Assembly (NCBI RefSeq): GCF_000316115.1
Contig: NZ_JH993797.1
Span: 4,326,486 to 4,390,485 of the forward strand
Direction of reading: 5' to 3'
Length of the DNA stretch: 64,000 nucleotides
Source: Leptolyngbya sp. PCC 7375
GTDB lineage: Bacteria; Cyanobacteriota; Cyanobacteriia; Phormidesmidales; Phormidesmidaceae
The position numbers and the translations under genes are program-made. Below, one piece after another: positions 43,938-53,772 of this stretch; within the stretch, counting starts at the first letter, position 1, and each line of letters starts with the position of its first letter. The notes beneath the pieces were generated by a model. The model saw only the letters and a list, made by a program, of their open reading frames with translations. It did not search any database and was not told where the DNA came from.

Positions 43938-44120
43938 GCGTTATTCCTGGTGGTGTTTCTAGTGACAGGTGGCTTATGCCTTTTAATAGCAACTGTTTCG
44001 GCCAAATGGCCTGAATCCACAGGCCATTGTCATGACCTTTAAGATTACGGCGAAACAGTCGTGCCATGATTTGTTTGTTGGTAATCTGTGCACACATCAT
44101 GTATGGAAGGACCTAACAGG

Positions 44121-44999
44121 ATGAATGGGCTCAATCGCAACATGTTATCTCGTTATTTACGCCCACGTCGCTTGGTAATACTTACCGGTCTCGTCGTGGT
44201 CGCTGCGAGTATTTCCCTAAAAACAGATGCTCGCCCTCTCTCGGTGCGCGTAAATCGCTGGCTAGAATTACGTAGCTTTAGCGGTACTGTCGATGTTCGA
44301 CAGAGTAGTCAATGGGGACGTGCTCAATCCGGTCAGCGTTTGGGGGCAGTGGGTGATGGTGTACGTACAGGAGCCGGTTCCCTCGCCCGACTCGCCGTCG
44401 ATACTCAAGTGGGTTTTGTTAGTGTCTCTGAAAATACATTGCTTAGTATTACAGAGTTCTACACTACTCCACGGGGCGGTAAAATTACAGAACTGGATGT
44501 CAGTCGCGGCCAGGCCAGAGTCTTTGTAAGGCCGTTTACTAATCCTGATTCTCGTTTAGAGATTCGCACCCCAGCCGGTATCAATGGAGTGCGAGGTACA
44601 GATTTTGGTATTGCAATTCAACCCAGTGGCCGGTCGTCCCTTGTTGTTGAAGAGGGTAGTGTGGCTTCTGAAGCCCAAGGGGTATCGGTCCCCGTAAATG
44701 CTGGATTTCAAAATTTTACGATTCCGGGAGAACCCCCTTCTGAACCAGTACCTATTACTGAAGAGCCTAATTTTAACCTTTTAAGGTTGGAACGTCAGCG
44801 GCGTGAGGATGAATCAATTGTTGTCGTAGAAGGAAACACCTTTCCTGTCAATTTATTGGTGATTGAGGAAGAAACTCAAGAGATCGATACTGAGGGGAAC
44901 TTCGCACTAGAGTTGCCTCTGTCTGCTAATCGACGTATTGAGGCGACTGTTGTTACTCCCCTTGGCAAAACGCAAATCTATGAGTTGGTGGTCCCCTAA
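44121..44999 (+). CDS. FecR-domain protein
   Basis: 292 residues from ATG 44121, which has an AGG element just upstream; a TTG-free earlier ATG at 44088 is less likely. One membrane segment (VILTGLVVVAASISL) or signal anchor is followed by a FecR domain: VDVRQSSQWGRAQSGQRLGAVGDGVRTGAGSLARLAV, SISEFYT-like strands, and IRTPAGINGVRGTDFGI with the GVRGT signature. A Pro-rich and acidic tail follows. In cyanobacteria FecR proteins commonly sit beside CHASE2 proteins, as here. The next gene overlaps its end by 20 bases, so the two are translationally coupled. Confidence 0.88.
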   Translation: MNGLNRNMLSRYLRPRRLVILTGLVVVAASISLKTDARPLSVRVNRWLELRSFSGTVDVRQSSQWGRAQSGQRLGAVGDGVRTGAGSLARLAVDTQVGFVSVSENTLLSITEFYTTPRGGKITELDVSRGQARVFVRPFTNPDSRLEIRTPAGINGVRGTDFGIAIQPSGRSSLVVEEGSVASEAQGVSVPVNAGFQNFTIPGEPPSEPVPITEEPNFNLLRLERQRREDESIVVVEGNTFPVNLLVIEEETQEIDTEGNFALELPLSANRRIEATVVTPLGKTQIYELVVP

Positions 45000-47655
45000 C
45001 TGGCTGAGACTCTTGCGGCGATGTGAGCCATTGTTGCCAGGGTTATTTGTCAGTAGTTTTGTTGTCTCATTGTCCTACCTAGGGCTGATCAAGCCGCTTG
45101 ATAATATTTCAAGCGATGTGCTAATTCGATTACGTGGATCAAGGGCGTGGAGTGATGAACTCATCGTCATTGGCATTGACGATCGCACGTTAAAGGAGTT
45201 AGGACGCCATCCACTACCACGCGCTCACTATGTTGAGTTGCTGCAGTTTTTGGTAGAAAGCGGTAATCGAGTGGTTGCTTTTGATGTGTTGATGCCGGAA
45301 GAGACCGAGGATGATCCTGCCTTAGCTAAGGTGATGGCAAAACATCAGGGCGTTGTTTTAGCTGAGACAGTGGATGAGGCGGGGCAAATTCTACAGGCAC
45401 ATGATTTGCTGTATAAGAGTGCGATCGCAAGCGGCCACATTGATGACTACAGTGATGACTTTGATGGTGTCACACGACGCCACAGATTACACATTAATGA
45501 CAGCCGTTCTTTAGCAGCAGCAACAGCTGAAGCCTACAGTCTGACAACAGATATTCTGGATGTTCCTTTATTTGATAAGGGGAAAATGCTGCTTAATTGG
45601 CCAGCCCCTGTTGCGGATCTTCCCTTTAGAAGTTTTATCGATGTTTTAGAAGGGAAAATCCCTGCGGATGACTTCAATAATAAGATTGTCATCATCGGTG
45701 ATATGGCCACTGGTCTAGACCGGTGGACTCGCACACCCTTTGATAAAGATACTCCTGTTGAAGGTGCCTTTGTTTATGCCGCTGCTTTACATAATCTCTT
45801 GCAGGAGAATTGGCTAAGAACAGTCAACCCCCATTTCGTTGCCGCTGTGCTGATGCTGGTTGGCCCCATCATCAGTTGGCGATTGCAGGGACGCTCTTTT
45901 TTACCTCAGTTAGGTATCTGGATTATTGGTACAGCTAGCTGGTTTATTATTTGTTGGCTAGCCATATACCAAAATTATGCTCTGCCAGTGGTAGCGCCTA
46001 TGCTGGTGCTTGGTTTGACCGAAAGTTTTATTGTATTTACCGATCGCTTGCGTAGTAGTGCCATTTTGCAAGCTCGTAATGAGTTCCTCGGCACCATGAG
46101 CCATGAGTTGCGTACACCACTTAATGCCATCATCGGTGTCTCTGAAATGATGCAAGAGACCAACCTGGATCCTAGACAGCGAGAGTTTAGTGAGACGATT
46201 CAGAATAGCAGTCAAGCCTTATTGGCGTTGATCAACGATGTGCTCGATTTTTCTAAAATTGAAGCTGGGCGACTGGTACTTGAAGAACATCCAGTCAATC
46301 TTCGCAATTCTATGGAAGAGAGTTTGGATATAGTAGCTACCCGTGCTGCTAACAAACCCTTAGATCTTGTCTATATGGTGGATCCTGAAACACCACCTGT
46401 TATTATTAGCGACCCCATTCGACTCCGACAAATTTTATTGAATTTGCTCAGTAACGCGGTTAAATTTACCGACAAGGGTGAGGTGGCTGTGATGGTGCAG
46501 TTAGCCCCTAGCGATGATCTGGGTGTCCCGGTTATCCGTCGTGCCCATCCTGCTACTCAATCCGTACTGTTGCTATTTACTGTGCGAGATACGGGTATTG
46601 GTATTCCAGCGGATCGACTGGCCCAGATTTTTGAGCCATTTCGTCAGGCAAGCACATCGACTACCCGTAAATATGGCGGTACTGGTCTAGGGTTGACCAT
46701 TAGCCAGCGTCTGGCGGAAACCATGGGTGGTCGTCTGTGGGTTGAGAGTGAGATTAACAAAGGGAGTTCGTTTTTCTTCACGATTCGAGCCCATGTTGAT
46801 CCTGTCACGGTTCAATCAGATCGGCCTGAAGCCCTGGCTAATTGGGCTGATCAACGTATTTTAGTGATTGATAAAAATATCACTCGCCGTACCAGTTTGG
46901 GATGGCAATTAGAGATTTTAGATATTGAAGTTGTCTTTTGCCGCAGCGTTGCTGAAGCCTTACTACTAGTTCAGCAAGGACAACAATTTGACAGCCTGAT
47001 TTTAGATGCTGCAATTACTAAAATTGATAGGTTTAGTGCCATCGAATCGTTGCGGCAGGCCATGGATAAACCTAACATGCCTCTGATTTTACTGGCAGAT
47101 CTCAAGGAGAATCTCAGTCAAGAAGAACAACCTGACATAGCAATTGTTTGGAAACCTATCAAACAGGCAGCCTTATATCGTGCACTGATGCACATTCATC
47201 CTAAATCGGTTCCTGCACCTGTGATTAATTCTTCCTCAGAGTGTATTGAGAATGGTGATCAATCGTTAATGAAACTGAAGGTTCTGATTGCAGACGATAA
47301 TCCAGTAAACCAGCGTGTTGCTCAACACATGTTGCAATTATTAGGACACCAGGCTGATACTGTCGCCACTGGTGGAGCAGCCATTGAAGCGGTGGAACAA
47401 GGAGACTATGATGTCATCCTGATGGATATGCGCATGCCACAAATGAGTGGTGTAGAAGCCACTCGTCGCATTCGCCAGCTGGGCCAGAAAATTCTTCAGC
47501 CTTGGATTATTGCAATGACGGCTAATGCTAGTTCTGAAGACCGTGATTACTGTCTCAAGGTAGGTATGAATGACTATTTAAGTAAGCCAATTCGTCGTGA
47601 CAGCCTTTCTCGTACGTTTATGAATATTAATTCTAGGAATTTACCAACTGACTAG
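44980..47655 (+). CDS. CHASE2 hybrid sensor histidine kinase
   Basis: 891 residues from ATG 44980. An N-terminal membrane helix and a CHASE2 extracytoplasmic sensor (about 38-285; SSDVLIRLRGSRAWSDELIVIGIDDRTL) precede three membrane helices (287-354). HisKA with SHELRTPLNAIIG has H375, and HATPase_c follows with NLLSNAVKF, DTGIGIP and GTGLGLTIS. Two receivers follow: the first (624-745) is partly degenerate, with IDK for the acidic pair and A for the switch Thr; the second (766-887) is complete with D816 in VILMDMRMP and KP near the end. Phosphate probably moves from H375 to D816. It is coupled to the FecR gene, and the 3' end overlaps the convergent phosphatase gene by 23 bases. Confidence 0.94.
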   Translation: MSWWSPNWLRLLRRCEPLLPGLFVSSFVVSLSYLGLIKPLDNISSDVLIRLRGSRAWSDELIVIGIDDRTLKELGRHPLPRAHYVELLQFLVESGNRVVAFDVLMPEETEDDPALAKVMAKHQGVVLAETVDEAGQILQAHDLLYKSAIASGHIDDYSDDFDGVTRRHRLHINDSRSLAAATAEAYSLTTDILDVPLFDKGKMLLNWPAPVADLPFRSFIDVLEGKIPADDFNNKIVIIGDMATGLDRWTRTPFDKDTPVEGAFVYAAALHNLLQENWLRTVNPHFVAAVLMLVGPIISWRLQGRSFLPQLGIWIIGTASWFIICWLAIYQNYALPVVAPMLVLGLTESFIVFTDRLRSSAILQARNEFLGTMSHELRTPLNAIIGVSEMMQETNLDPRQREFSETIQNSSQALLALINDVLDFSKIEAGRLVLEEHPVNLRNSMEESLDIVATRAANKPLDLVYMVDPETPPVIISDPIRLRQILLNLLSNAVKFTDKGEVAVMVQLAPSDDLGVPVIRRAHPATQSVLLLFTVRDTGIGIPADRLAQIFEPFRQASTSTTRKYGGTGLGLTISQRLAETMGGRLWVESEINKGSSFFFTIRAHVDPVTVQSDRPEALANWADQRILVIDKNITRRTSLGWQLEILDIEVVFCRSVAEALLLVQQGQQFDSLILDAAITKIDRFSAIESLRQAMDKPNMPLILLADLKENLSQEEQPDIAIVWKPIKQAALYRALMHIHPKSVPAPVINSSSECIENGDQSLMKLKVLIADDNPVNQRVAQHMLQLLGHQADTVATGGAAIEAVEQGDYDVILMDMRMPQMSGVEATRRIRQLGQKILQPWIIAMTANASSEDRDYCLKVGMNDYLSKPIRRDSLSRTFMNINSRNLPTD

Positions 47656-48382
47656 AACGCTGTTTAATTTTATGCTGTTCTACCGTTGCTTCAGCGTCGT
47701 GAATCGGGCGTATGCGCAGCATATTGTTGAATACATTGAACTGGTAAACCATCGAGCCATCCATATCTAGCGCTGTGAGCCAGCCACTTTTAGGATGATA
47801 AGCCCCGGTGTCAATGTCCAACCAACCAGGACCTCTAGCAATTTCTCCAGGTTCGACACCCGGTAAAGTAAAGGTGATCGTGTGGCCCGTAATAATTAGC
47901 TTATCTGGGAAATAAGGTTGTTTGTGGCTATGGAAACCATCGCGAATCCAGCAATATTCATGGCTTGTTTGTTCTTCTAGGGTGCGTTGGGGATTTAATC
48001 CTGCATGCACAAGCCAGATATCTCCCAGGTCCATATAGAGCGGTAGGTCTTTAATCCAGTGGACGTGGTCAAATAAGTCGTCAACGCTGGTGTAGCTAGA
48101 AAGAGTAGATTGTCCGCCGCTGTAAAGCCATCCCTGGAATGCAGGCATATGGGCTTCTCCGTGGGGAAAGGCTTCGAGCAGTAATTGCTCATGGTTACCC
48201 ATCACACACCGATAACCATTGTCACGCACATAATTAACGACTTGACGGCTCTGAGGACCCCGATCAATTAGGTCTCCGACAAAGTAAACCTCATCTTGGA
48301 GATTTAGATCCACGGCTTCCAGCAGTCGCATTAGACCGTCATAGTGGCCATGAATATCACCAATAAAAATACGACGAGGCAT
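47633..48382 (-). CDS. PPP-type metallophosphoesterase
   Basis: 249 residues with the calcineurin-like signature: GDIHGHYDGL (8-17), GDLIDRGPQSRQVVNY and MGNHEQLLLEAF. These are the metal ligands of serine/threonine phosphatase-type enzymes. Later residues GHTITF also fit. Cyanobacterial members act on phosphoproteins or on small molecules such as diadenosine tetraphosphate. Its 3' end overlaps the hybrid kinase gene, so the two may have antisense effects on each other. It stands alone. Confidence 0.9.
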   Translation of the reverse strand: MPRRIFIGDIHGHYDGLMRLLEAVDLNLQDEVYFVGDLIDRGPQSRQVVNYVRDNGYRCVMGNHEQLLLEAFPHGEAHMPAFQGWLYSGGQSTLSSYTSVDDLFDHVHWIKDLPLYMDLGDIWLVHAGLNPQRTLEEQTSHEYCWIRDGFHSHKQPYFPDKLIITGHTITFTLPGVEPGEIARGPGWLDIDTGAYHPKSGWLTALDMDGSMVYQFNVFNNMLRIRPIHDAEATVEQHKIKQRSSQLVNS

Positions 48383-48735
48383 AGCAGTTGTGCTTACGTT
48401 TGATGTGAGTAGTTTGTTTGCCTACCGAACTATTGCCGGAATGTGACATTTAAGCGCTAAAAACAACGCCATAGATCAACTACCAGCAGATGCATTGCTC
48501 TAGTATGCCTCTTCCATACCTGTAGACAACACATGAATCGGCAGTATTTTCCAATGCTTTAAGTAAGGTTTATGACAGCAACAGAAGTTGTTTGAAATAG
48601 GTTGCAGTGACTGTATTTATGAACCTCTATGTTATCCATAGATTCATTGACGGACTGATGAATTCTTGGATAAGGTTCAGTGTATTTTCTGGTACACCAT
48701 TCTATCCATGTTTACCGACTTATATCAACTAACGT
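48383..48735. other. intergenic region without supported gene
   Basis: 353 bases between the phosphatase start and the bioB stop. No hairpin with a T tract, no coding frame and no tRNA-like sequence is visible. The promoter of the phosphatase gene is probably at its left end. Confidence 0.35.
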
Positions 48736-49761
48736 TTATGAAATATTTTCTGGCAGTGGACTGCCGTTCGGTGATTCTAGGACAAAGCCTGCATCCCTGA
48801 CCATGGCATAGTCTTGTGTGGCACTTTGGCCTGCTGTGGTTAGATAATCACCAACGAAAATAGAGTTGGCTGGATATAAGGCGAGGGGTTGCTGCGATCG
48901 CAAATGCACTTCCCGCCCTCCGGCAATCCGAATTTCCTGAGCTGGCAGTAAAAACCTGAACAAACACAGGATTCGCAAACAACGTTGAGGCGTAAGCTCG
49001 CTGCGACTAGCAAAAGGAGTCCCTTCGATGGGAATCAAAAAATTTACCGGCACGCTGGTCACATCCAGCTCTCGGAGGGATTTCGCCAGATTGATAATAT
49101 CTTCATCCGATTCACCCATACCTAAAATGCCGCCTGAGCAGGTGGTTAGCCCAGCAGCTTGTACAGCTTTTACAGTGTCTAGACGATCTTGATAGCCATG
49201 GGTTGTGCAGATATCGTCATGGTGAGCTTCAGCCGTATTCAGGTTATGGTTAATGCGATCAACTCCGGCGGCCTTGAGTTGATGAGCTTGTTCCTCATTC
49301 AATAGCCCCAACGTGGTGCAGACCCGCATTGGGTAGTCAGCTTTAACCGCTTGTACTGCATCTAAAATTTTCTCAAACGTCTGAGGTGAGGGCGTGCGAC
49401 CTGAAATAGCCATACAAAAAGTACCGGCCTTGAGCTGGTGGGCACGATCGGCAGCAGCCAAGATCCGCTCTTTTGCCATCAGTGGATATTTTTCAATGTC
49501 TGCGGATGAGATTTTTGATTGTGAACAGTAGTGACAGTCTTCAGGGCAGAGACCACTTTGGGCATTGAGCAAAAAGTGGAGTCGTACTTGATTGCCCCAG
49601 TAGTGGTGACGTACCCGATATGCTGCTGCCAACTGCGCCAAAATTTCTGTGTCATCAGCCCGTAGCACCCTCAATGCATCTTGGTGGTCAATTATCTGAC
49701 CGGCCAGGGCCTGCTCGGCTAGCTGGTTCCAATCAACTGAGGTGCGTACAGCTTGAATCAT
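48736..49761 (-). CDS. bioB: biotin synthase
   Basis: 341 residues from the ATG at 49761, which has AAGGAG eight bases upstream; nine codons of open frame before it are not used. It is a radical SAM enzyme that inserts sulfur into dethiobiotin, the last step of biotin synthesis. The radical SAM cluster CPEDCHYC lies at C72, C76 and C79, after HFLLNAQSGL. The auxiliary cluster region includes CTTHGY and CSGGILGMGE, and FLIPIEGTPF follows. It is a stand-alone gene, not linked to other bio genes here. Confidence 0.96.
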   Translation of the reverse strand: MIQAVRTSVDWNQLAEQALAGQIIDHQDALRVLRADDTEILAQLAAAYRVRHHYWGNQVRLHFLLNAQSGLCPEDCHYCSQSKISSADIEKYPLMAKERILAAADRAHQLKAGTFCMAISGRTPSPQTFEKILDAVQAVKADYPMRVCTTLGLLNEEQAHQLKAAGVDRINHNLNTAEAHHDDICTTHGYQDRLDTVKAVQAAGLTTCSGGILGMGESDEDIINLAKSLRELDVTSVPVNFLIPIEGTPFASRSELTPQRCLRILCLFRFLLPAQEIRIAGGREVHLRSQQPLALYPANSIFVGDYLTTAGQSATQDYAMVRDAGFVLESPNGSPLPENIS

Positions 49762-49999
49762 CCTATGGACTCCTTTTGACAATGGCATACGTGTGCCATC
49801 CTCTACGTTAATACGAGATGGGGTTTTGAGGGGAGACCAGGGCGAGAAGGATTTAGGGCAAAGTTGAGAGAGTTATGAATTTTGAATTTTAAGTTCAGCC
49901 CTGCATCAGTTTCGTGAATATCAGAGACGGTTAAACCATAACTCAGCATACCCTTCGGGAAGCCGCTAAAGCGTCTACAAAACTCATAACTCTCATCCC

Positions 50000-50575
50000 T
50001 CAGGCTGCAATCTTTTGTGCCAAAGTGACCACACGTTGTCCGTATAGGCGAGCTGATTCTAGATCACTGGGTTCTACTTTTGCAGGTGAACCACTCATAT
50101 CCAAATAGCTTTGCCCCATAGACCCCATAAAAGAGCCTAAGCGATTCACACCAGTCTCAGGATTGGGTAGTTCTGCGTTGCCGACCCAAATCATGCCGTG
50201 CTGTGCCGCATTAATCGCGAGGTAGAGCAATGTGCCTTGTTTGTCACCACTGGGGGAAGCCGAATGGGTAAATCCTCCTGCAACTTTATCTTTCCAGCCC
50301 TGTTGAAACCAGGTAGCACTAGCGGCATCAATAAAACACTTAAACTGCCCAGCTACACCTCCCATGTACGTAGGAGTGCCAAAGACAATGCCGTCGGCTG
50401 CAGTGAGGGTGGTTAAGATGGCGTCATCCTGCCATCGACCATTCACAATTTGCTCACCCGTAATGCGCAGCAGGTGGGCTGTTTCACCAGTGGCTTCTAC
50501 GCCTTTGGCAAGTGATTCAGCCATCAGATGGGTGTGACCTTGGCCAGAGAAATAGACTATTGCAATGGCAACCAT
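50000..50575 (-). CDS. WrbA-like flavodoxin/quinone oxidoreductase
   Basis: 191 residues from the ATG at 50575. The flavodoxin phosphate loop FSGQGHTHLMAESLAKG is at the N-terminus, followed by GIVFGTPTYMGGVAGQFKCFID and FTHSASPSGDKQGTLL, the pattern of NAD(P)H:quinone reductases of the WrbA/NQO type. It would reduce quinones with two electrons using FMN, protecting against radicals. It is cytoplasmic. An upstream TTG start would add seven residues of no value. It is a single gene. Confidence 0.85.
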   Translation of the reverse strand: MVAIAIVYFSGQGHTHLMAESLAKGVEATGETAHLLRITGEQIVNGRWQDDAILTTLTAADGIVFGTPTYMGGVAGQFKCFIDAASATWFQQGWKDKVAGGFTHSASPSGDKQGTLLYLAINAAQHGMIWVGNAELPNPETGVNRLGSFMGSMGQSYLDMSGSPAKVEPSDLESARLYGQRVVTLAQKIAA

Positions 50576-50679
50576 AATCAAATAGAAAGACAACTAACCC
50601 AAATTTTAAGTTCAAAAAACTCGAACTAGTGATTGGGAAGGGTTAAATTTCTTTGACAAAAGTTGCATCTCAATAATCA

Positions 50680-51573
50680 CTATAGAATACGAATGTGGTC
50701 TGCGTAGGCCTTGCCTTCAGTAATATGGGCTGTAACCTCAACATCCATGCCCCGCTCTAGTTGGCAAAATACCTCGTTGCCAATATATTTCTGATGAAAA
50801 ATAATGTCGCTAGAACCATCATGGGGGGCGATATAACCATGATGGTTGTTCTTTTTAAGTTTGAATAATAGTTTTATAATCCCCGTTTTTGTAATGGCTC
50901 TTGGGTCAGCAGTAGGTGTTGAAGTATATTTTGGAGTAGCTTTCTCAGGCTGTGGCAGCTGTTTAGTATTTAGCTGTTTAACAGCATCTATGGCGAGTAA
51001 TGATGGAGATGGTTGCGTTTTGTTGATGTCAATGTCTGGGTCGCGGAGGAATGCAATATCTGAAGAAGAGTGCTCTAAATTCCTGATATGTTCGTGAGGT
51101 AAACTCTCTTCTTTTGGTGTCTCTGTTGAAACGACTCGGGGTTGTGGCTGGTCTCTTCTAATCTTATTTTGAGTGAAAAATGTTTTTGCTGAATCTAACG
51201 TTTGCTTTGGTTGATCCTGCACCCGATCTAGTTGAGTCGTTGGGTTAGATAGTTGGTTGCTTAAACTTTGTACTGCTGAACAAGGAGAGTACTGATAGTC
51301 ACTGAGTAATATTCTGAAATTAGAAGAGTTGGCTGCCCTGTTGGCGGCTGGGTTGGGTGATTGAGCTTGGCGTTGTTGTTTGATGGGCGATGTTGTACCT
51401 GTTAGCCCCTGTTCTGGCTGATTTTCCTGCACAGGTATCTGGGGCAGGAGTTGCTGTGATGACGTTAGTCGCTGTGGGGGTGAGGGATAATGACGGCGAT
51501 TTTGTTCTCCTTTAAACTGAGTTAATATTCTTCTCAGCCAGTGTAAAAAAATCCGTATAAGTCGCCGTCCCAT
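50680..51573 (-). CDS. cold-shock-domain protein with long disordered N-terminus
   Basis: 297 residues. The first 225 are low-complexity, rich in Gln, Pro, Ser and Lys and with no fold expected. The last 67 form an OB-fold cold-shock domain: GIIKLLFKLKKNNHHGYIAPHDGSSDIIFHQKYI then QLERGMDVEVTAHITEGKAYADHIRIL. The RNP-type motifs are present but altered (HHGYIAPHD for KGFGFI). It likely binds single-stranded RNA or DNA. Most bacterial cold-shock proteins are 67-70 residues, so the long N-terminal extension is unusual. Confidence 0.78.
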   Translation of the reverse strand: MGRRLIRIFLHWLRRILTQFKGEQNRRHYPSPPQRLTSSQQLLPQIPVQENQPEQGLTGTTSPIKQQRQAQSPNPAANRAANSSNFRILLSDYQYSPCSAVQSLSNQLSNPTTQLDRVQDQPKQTLDSAKTFFTQNKIRRDQPQPRVVSTETPKEESLPHEHIRNLEHSSSDIAFLRDPDIDINKTQPSPSLLAIDAVKQLNTKQLPQPEKATPKYTSTPTADPRAITKTGIIKLLFKLKKNNHHGYIAPHDGSSDIIFHQKYIGNEVFCQLERGMDVEVTAHITEGKAYADHIRIL

Positions 51574-51678
51574 GGGCACCTAAGCAGTAAAGTGACACCC
51601 TATCTTACCTCTGCTTCGAGCTTTTCTAAGGTAGAGCGCTACTGGTTGGCTGCAAAGTCAGCTACGCTCAGCGTACCC

Positions 51679-52764
51679 CTAAACTTCGCCCCAGCCTGGC
51701 TGCAAACGTTTCATGATGGGGTTATATACCTTAAAGTAAGCAACTGAACCTACTTGCCGCACGAATGCTTTCTGGGATGTGTCCGCTCCCATGCAACGTT
51801 GACACACGGGATTGGTGACTTGGAAGCGGTTAAATCCCTGGCGGAGGCCGCAGGCTGGCTGCTGTGTATCCAAAATATCGCTGAGGGAGTGATTTTGCAG
51901 ATTGCCTAGCGGAATCTGGCCATCGTAGTCTTTGCAGCAGGGAACAACGGTGCCGTTGTATAGAATGCCTGCTTGGTCTGACGTACCGTTGCAATAACCA
52001 AACTTGGCGGGGATGACCTCTGTGCTCTCCACATTTCCCCAGCTATCCAGGGGGAATGTTTCTAGGGCAAGTTTGGCAGTAAGTTCGATAACCTGCCACC
52101 GACCTGGCTTATGGCGGGCAATACGTTGACGCAGGTCATTGTCGCTGGGCCGTTGATCGCAACCGTCCAGTAATCGATCGGCCCAAGCGGTTAGTTCTTG
52201 TTGCATCTGGGCTTTGCCTTCGACCACATGCATCTGTTTGTGCGGTACCAAAAATGGGTGTGGTGTAGTGTCTAAGAATTTTAGGTGTACCCGTGTTTTA
52301 GATGTCGAGTCGGCGAGGTTAGCCCTGACATATTGGATAATGCCATCAAAATATTGCTCAGGTTTGAGCTTGGGGGGTGCACCCCGAATAATGAACGTGA
52401 CTGGATCGGGAGTTTGTAGCGAGATGGTAACTTTCGGAATACCGGAGGCAATTAGCTGCTGACGATGTTTGGGAAAGATGTGAAACGTGCTGCCATTGGT
52501 GGTGAGATGTAGGTTTAATCCTCGTGCCAACGCCATATCGATGGCTTTGAAAATGTGGGGATAGATTAAGGGTTCGCCCATCAGGTGAAAAGCAACGATT
52601 TTGGCCAGATTCCGTTCAGCGATCTCATCTAGTGCTTTTTCAAGCAGGCTCAGGTCCATATGGCCACGCTTACGTTCCATGATGGCGTCTGGGCAAAAAT
52701 CACATTTAAAGTTGCAAACGTTAGTAACTTCAAGGTGGATGCGCTCAAGACGGTAGCTGACCAT
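51679..52764 (-). CDS. radical SAM/SPASM-domain protein
   Basis: 361 residues. The radical SAM cluster CNFKCDFC lies at C17, C21 and C24, preceded by HLEVTNV. The partial TIM-barrel pieces FHLMGEPLIYPHIF and LHLTTNGS follow. A SPASM-like cysteine-rich C-terminus has FGYCNGTSDQ, GTVVPCCKDYDG and VCQRCMG. Such enzymes modify peptides or other molecules; no precursor peptide is recognisable nearby, so substrate is unknown. It is a lone gene between the cold-shock-domain gene and the small hypothetical gene. Confidence 0.9.
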   Translation of the reverse strand: MVSYRLERIHLEVTNVCNFKCDFCPDAIMERKRGHMDLSLLEKALDEIAERNLAKIVAFHLMGEPLIYPHIFKAIDMALARGLNLHLTTNGSTFHIFPKHRQQLIASGIPKVTISLQTPDPVTFIIRGAPPKLKPEQYFDGIIQYVRANLADSTSKTRVHLKFLDTTPHPFLVPHKQMHVVEGKAQMQQELTAWADRLLDGCDQRPSDNDLRQRIARHKPGRWQVIELTAKLALETFPLDSWGNVESTEVIPAKFGYCNGTSDQAGILYNGTVVPCCKDYDGQIPLGNLQNHSLSDILDTQQPACGLRQGFNRFQVTNPVCQRCMGADTSQKAFVRQVGSVAYFKVYNPIMKRLQPGWGEV

Positions 52765-52975
52765 TGCAAAGATGATTAATTTAAAGGTCGCCTCAGCTTA
52801 ACAAGGTCGTGTGAAAGCAGGCTGAGAATTTTATAGGGATGTAAACCAAATAGGTCTGATATGACGGGGATCAGCCATTTATCTTGCTGAGAGATTAAGC
52901 TTTTTGGGAGAGTCACTTGCCTACTGGAAAGTTGGCTCTAGCCTGAGAAGTAATCTTTTTATGCTCAGGAAAATT

Positions 52976-53194
52976 ATGACCGTATCGACATCAACTGATG
53001 ATTTGATTAGGCTTTCAGAAGTAGAGCGCATTGATCTACTCAAGGGCTATGCAGAGCAAGATGCCATTTTTGGTAGCCCCAATCCACGCTATAAGCAATG
53101 TAAGGTGTATTGCGATCGCTACCTTGATATCCGCATCCAATTAGTCGGTACCGATGGTTTAACCGATGCTGACTGGGATTTGACCATTTTCTAG
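52976..53194 (+). CDS. small hypothetical protein
   Basis: 72 residues from ATG 52976, MTVSTSTDDLIRLSEVERIDLLKGYAEQD, ending TDADWDLTIF. It is acidic and helical at the N-terminus, with cysteines in KQCKVYCDRYLD. An upstream ATG at 52904 would add 24 unlikely residues. It stands immediately before the fibrillin-like gene. No known domain. Confidence 0.6.
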   Translation: MTVSTSTDDLIRLSEVERIDLLKGYAEQDAIFGSPNPRYKQCKVYCDRYLDIRIQLVGTDGLTDADWDLTIF

Positions 53195-53772
53195 AAACCG
53201 GGCTTGTCACAACGTTCAATTTCTAAGTCAGGGGTAAAATTGGCAACGCAGCTCCTAGCTAAACAAAATGAACGAGAGTGCAGCCGTTTTAGATCAAGCC
53301 GCAGGAGCGCAGAGAACATCATCTGCTGCGCTCCCCCCAGCTACAGACTTAGTAACAGCATTACAAACCACAGAAAAGAGCACTAAGCATAGCTATTCCT
53401 TAACTGACTTAGTGGGCACTTGGCGGCTATGCTTTATCACAGGCACCAAAAAAACACGTCAGAAAACAGGGATAGCTCTAGGGGCAGGCCGATATCTGCC
53501 TAAAATCATCAAGATTCAGCTTAACTATCAAGCCACGGCAGATGATCAAGGTCTGGTGAGAAATTCGGTCAGTCTAGGCCAGTTGAAGCTTGAACTGACC
53601 GGCCCTGTCAAATTTTGGAATAAAGCTCGGTGCTTAGCATTTGACTTTACCCAGATCCAGATTGCGTTAGGTGGCCTCACTTTATATAAAGGTCGAATTA
53701 GACCCGAGGCAGCTGATCAGGAGTTCTACCAGCAATCTCTCAAAGAACAAGCCTTCTTTAAGTACTTTTGGG

